Assembly (NCBI RefSeq): GCF_007655135.1
Contig: NC_045134.1
Location: forward strand, 18,376,568-18,440,567
Source of the DNA: Punica granatum
Taxonomy: Eukaryota; Streptophyta; Magnoliopsida; Myrtales; Lythraceae
Reading direction: 5' to 3'
DNA: 64,000 nucleotides
Made by a program: the position numbers and the translations under genes. The notes beneath the pieces are model-generated. The model saw nothing but the letters and a program-made list of their open reading frames with translations. It was not told where the DNA came from and searched no databases. Positions 61,386-64,000 of this stretch are shown piece after piece (the first letter of the stretch is position 1; every line of letters starts with the position of its first letter).

Positions 61386-61996
61386 TTTCTGCTTCGACGA
61401 TCAAACTACAGTACATTAAACCGAAGCTGAGCCCCAGCTGAAATCGAAGCCTAACCTGAACGAAAGCAGCTGCCCGACTTAGAACTGAAGCAGTGGCGAA
61501 CATATCTCGCCCGATTGCCCCATGATTAAGGCCAGAAATCTACAAATCACAGAACCCTAGACTATGAGTAAAATTCATCACCTCTTTCAGTACGGTTGGG
61601 CAACAGCGCGGCTACCGCGGATGCAGGAGAAGCTGCGTTGCAGATTGGAGACGGCCAAGAGTGAGAAGAGACGGAAGAGGCAGAGGCGGCCAACAGTGAG
61701 AAGAGATAGGAGGCGGTCGGCACCAGACAGCCGCCGGGCAGAGCAGAGAGATTTCCGGAGATGAGAAAGAAAGAAGGAAGAAAGCCAGATGACATGAAAG
61801 GTTGGATGGAGACTCACTCGGCTTTGACAATGGCAAAACCGTAATAAGCGTCCCAAGGACAAATGTTTTGATTAATTTCAATTTGGCCCCTGTTGTTTCG
61901 GACCGGTCTCACAGCGCTACCAATTGTTTAATTGATTAAAATAATTAATTCGCAAAATGACGGCTTCGACCACTAGAGAAGCGGCTGGAGTTCGTT
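61386..61996 (-). promoter_or_regulatory. 5' leader and proximal promoter of the bHLH gene
   Basis: Contains the leader of the bHLH gene, probably with a GC-rich UTR part at 61590-61780. Several open frames here are by-products of base composition. No intron was fixed. Confidence 0.4.
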
Positions 61997-62066
61997 CACG
62001 TGACAGCCACGTGACTTCCACATAAGGTCATTTTGGAAATTTCGTCGAGAATTTGTGAGTCACGTG
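61997..62066. promoter_or_regulatory. Cluster of three perfect G-boxes
   Basis: CACGTG occurs at 61997-62002, 62008-62013 and 62061-62066, about 610-680 bp upstream of the bHLH start codon. The first two are 11 bp apart, one helical turn. MYC-type bHLH proteins bind this palindrome, so direct feedback or MYC control is possible. A fourth CACGTG lies at 63545-63550. Confidence 0.6.
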
Positions 62067-64000
62067 AAGGAGATAAGAGGAAAGAAGAAAGTAGCGTTTA
62101 TGTTCCTTCCTTCCACTCTCGTTCTTTGCATGTAACCAGAGATTGAAAAATGAACTTATCAAAAAGAAAAGGAAAAAAAATTGAAAATACCAGCTCCCCT
62201 TTTATTTTCTTTTTCTTTTAGAGAATGGTATCCGGATGTTATGCAACTGATTTCAACGGTTTGCTGAATTTATCCGATAAATCCATGGAACACGATAAGT
62301 TGGGCCACACAGAATAAAAGGGTGTGAATGCAGCACTAATAAGTATTTAGAACTTGAACTTGAACTTCTTCGGTGCAACTTCTAGGAGGTGAAAAACACT
62401 AATCTCCTTCTGAATGGTGTCTGATATAACGGTATCGCTTTTGACGGGGATGGAGAAGGTCATAATATTCTTACTGATAATAGTTGCAAATCTCCTCATT
62501 GCGCCAGTATTTCTATATCATATTGTCATGTACCTAAAATGGTGTTTTTACATTTGAGACAGTTTTACAAAATTTTAATTATACGATCTTTACTATAATA
62601 CAAAGTGAAAACTTCTACCTTTTATCTCAGTTTACTTTTCAAAAATATCCATTTCAATTTTTTTTGATAATTTTCAAAAATATCCATTTCAAAAATTGTG
62701 AAATTAATGAAGGCTATCGGATTATGAATAACTAGAGCATGATCCGTGCTACACACGAAATTATACATAAAAATACATACCCTTCACTTATCTTAAAAAA
62801 AAAATCACACTCGTCCTGGCTCATACGCAATTAAACTTTTAAAATTCTACTTTTTTACATGATCTTCAATATACACCCGTACATCGACGTGTATTCTTTT
62901 TGGAGTTGCGGTTTTGGGAGTTACAGTGGCTTTAAATTTGGAATTCTATTGTGGCAGATGCAGTTTTAGGAGAAAGAACGCGTGAAATTTGGGAAGGTGT
63001 GGAGAACATTTTGCTTAAAACCGCCACGAATTAGGAGTGTGAATATTGTGAAATTTTGTTGCTAAAAATATGAGGCAATTATTAGAGAAGTTAATTGGCG
63101 GAAATTGTGGAGTTCTGACATTTTTATTTTTCTATAATTTGATTCATCTTAGATGATTAGATCGCGGTTACAATATCAACCTCTCACTTAAATAATAGTA
63201 TTAGATTAGATAAAGTAAATTTCGATAGTAACTACGCGCTATTCTTCCCACTTTTTTTCCCCTCTCTCTCCCTCCGCCTCCTCTCTGACCGACCCATGTC
63301 CATCATCCTCCGCAGTCCCTAAATTATAGGCTCCGTAAGAAACTTCACGCTTTTCTTTGTTTTTTTCTTTTTCGTTGTATTTCTCCCACTTTGAGTTTGA
63401 GTAATGTTTCCTTTAATATAGAAATTCGGGTAAAAGAAAGAGAAAATCTTTTAAAAATGTAAGCCTATCTGCAGCAGGGGAGAGACGCCCACGCTGCAGC
63501 GTGAGAGACGAGTTTTTCGTTTGAAAGATCCATACAGCTGTTGCCACGTGGCAGTCCTGGTCTTACGCGGTAATGGTTGTTCCCCATTCATTTTATTTTT
63601 CATTTTGGCTAAATTTATTTTCTCGTTGCTCATGTATTTTTTTCTTCTACTCATGTAATTTTCTTTCCGTTGCTCGTGTAATTTTTTTCCCATCATGTAT
63701 TTTCAAATTATTTTATGAATTTTATTAATTATTCGTAATTAATTATTTAATTAATATAAAAATTTATTAATTAATTTTCATTATTTTGAGTTGTATTCAT
63801 TATATGAATATAAATATGTACGTGGGCCCCATCAAAGACTCAAATCAGAGACTTGCATTGGAGATAGTCTAATAATTAAAAGTTATTCTATAGTTGTCGT
63901 GACAAAAAAAAATTATATTATATCTCTGAATAAAAAGGTGAAAATAAATAGTACTACATAAAGCATGGGCAGATTATACTATACTGGGAAATAACCCACG
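62067..64000. other. Right edge, no gene recognised
   Basis: AT-rich intergenic sequence. At 62732-62735 a CTAG, read on the minus strand after a CGTGTGTAGCACGGA block, resembles a Helitron 3' end, so some of the sequence to its right may be Helitron-derived. A CT-rich tract lies at 63248-63300. No coding signal was supported. Confidence 0.35.

Noticed and set aside
1..64000. CRISPR arrays, operons, tRNA or rRNA genes
   Set aside because: The window is plant nuclear DNA; no spaced direct-repeat array and no tRNA- or rRNA-like sequence was recognised by eye.

Overview
This is nuclear DNA of a flowering plant, almost certainly a eudicot. The signs are GT-AG introns, long AT-rich intergenic stretches, solo LTRs, MITEs, Helitron-like repeats, a fossil pararetrovirus and plant-specific gene families. 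The species cannot be fixed from the sequence alone.

Layout. The left third (about 0.6-27 kb) is a cluster of receptor-like protein (LRR-RLP) genes, all on the minus strand: an apparently intact gene at 1599-4588, a pseudogene at 7992-14516 split by a 3.4 kb LTR insertion, a small remnant at 22113-23156, and an intact 1009-residue gene at 23842-26962. RLPs are plasma-membrane receptors without a kinase, typically for pathogen or peptide perception; tandem arrays with dead copies are usual. The two intact genes and the large pseudogene share an easily missed terminal exon that changes the predicted C-terminus. Between them lie two LTRs of one family (TGTCACGACC ends, exact 5-bp target duplications), AT-rich Helitron-like sequence, and a decayed endogenous pararetrovirus (about 17.5-20.2 kb) whose RNase H region is broken by a MITE.

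The middle (27-42 kb) has no intact gene. It holds a direct duplication of about 3 kb (27971-30836 and 31047-34457) that carries a Helitron-like element in each copy and a later hAT-type MITE in one copy, then LTR fragments and GC-rich degenerate tandem repeats.

The right third has a degenerate cis-prenyltransferase copy (42167-43351, plus), an intact seven-exon deoxyhypusine hydroxylase gene (44800-48496, minus), a long inverted repeat made from an LTR-retrotransposon 3' end (arms of about 1042 bp, 52841-55103), and an intronless MYC-type bHLH transcription factor gene (59880-61385, minus) with three perfect G-boxes upstream.

Nothing suggests that the housekeeping gene (DOHH), the regulator (bHLH) and the RLPs work as one system. 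The RLP cluster is the only functional grouping; the remainder records successive transposon activity. No CRISPR, tRNA or rRNA gene was seen.
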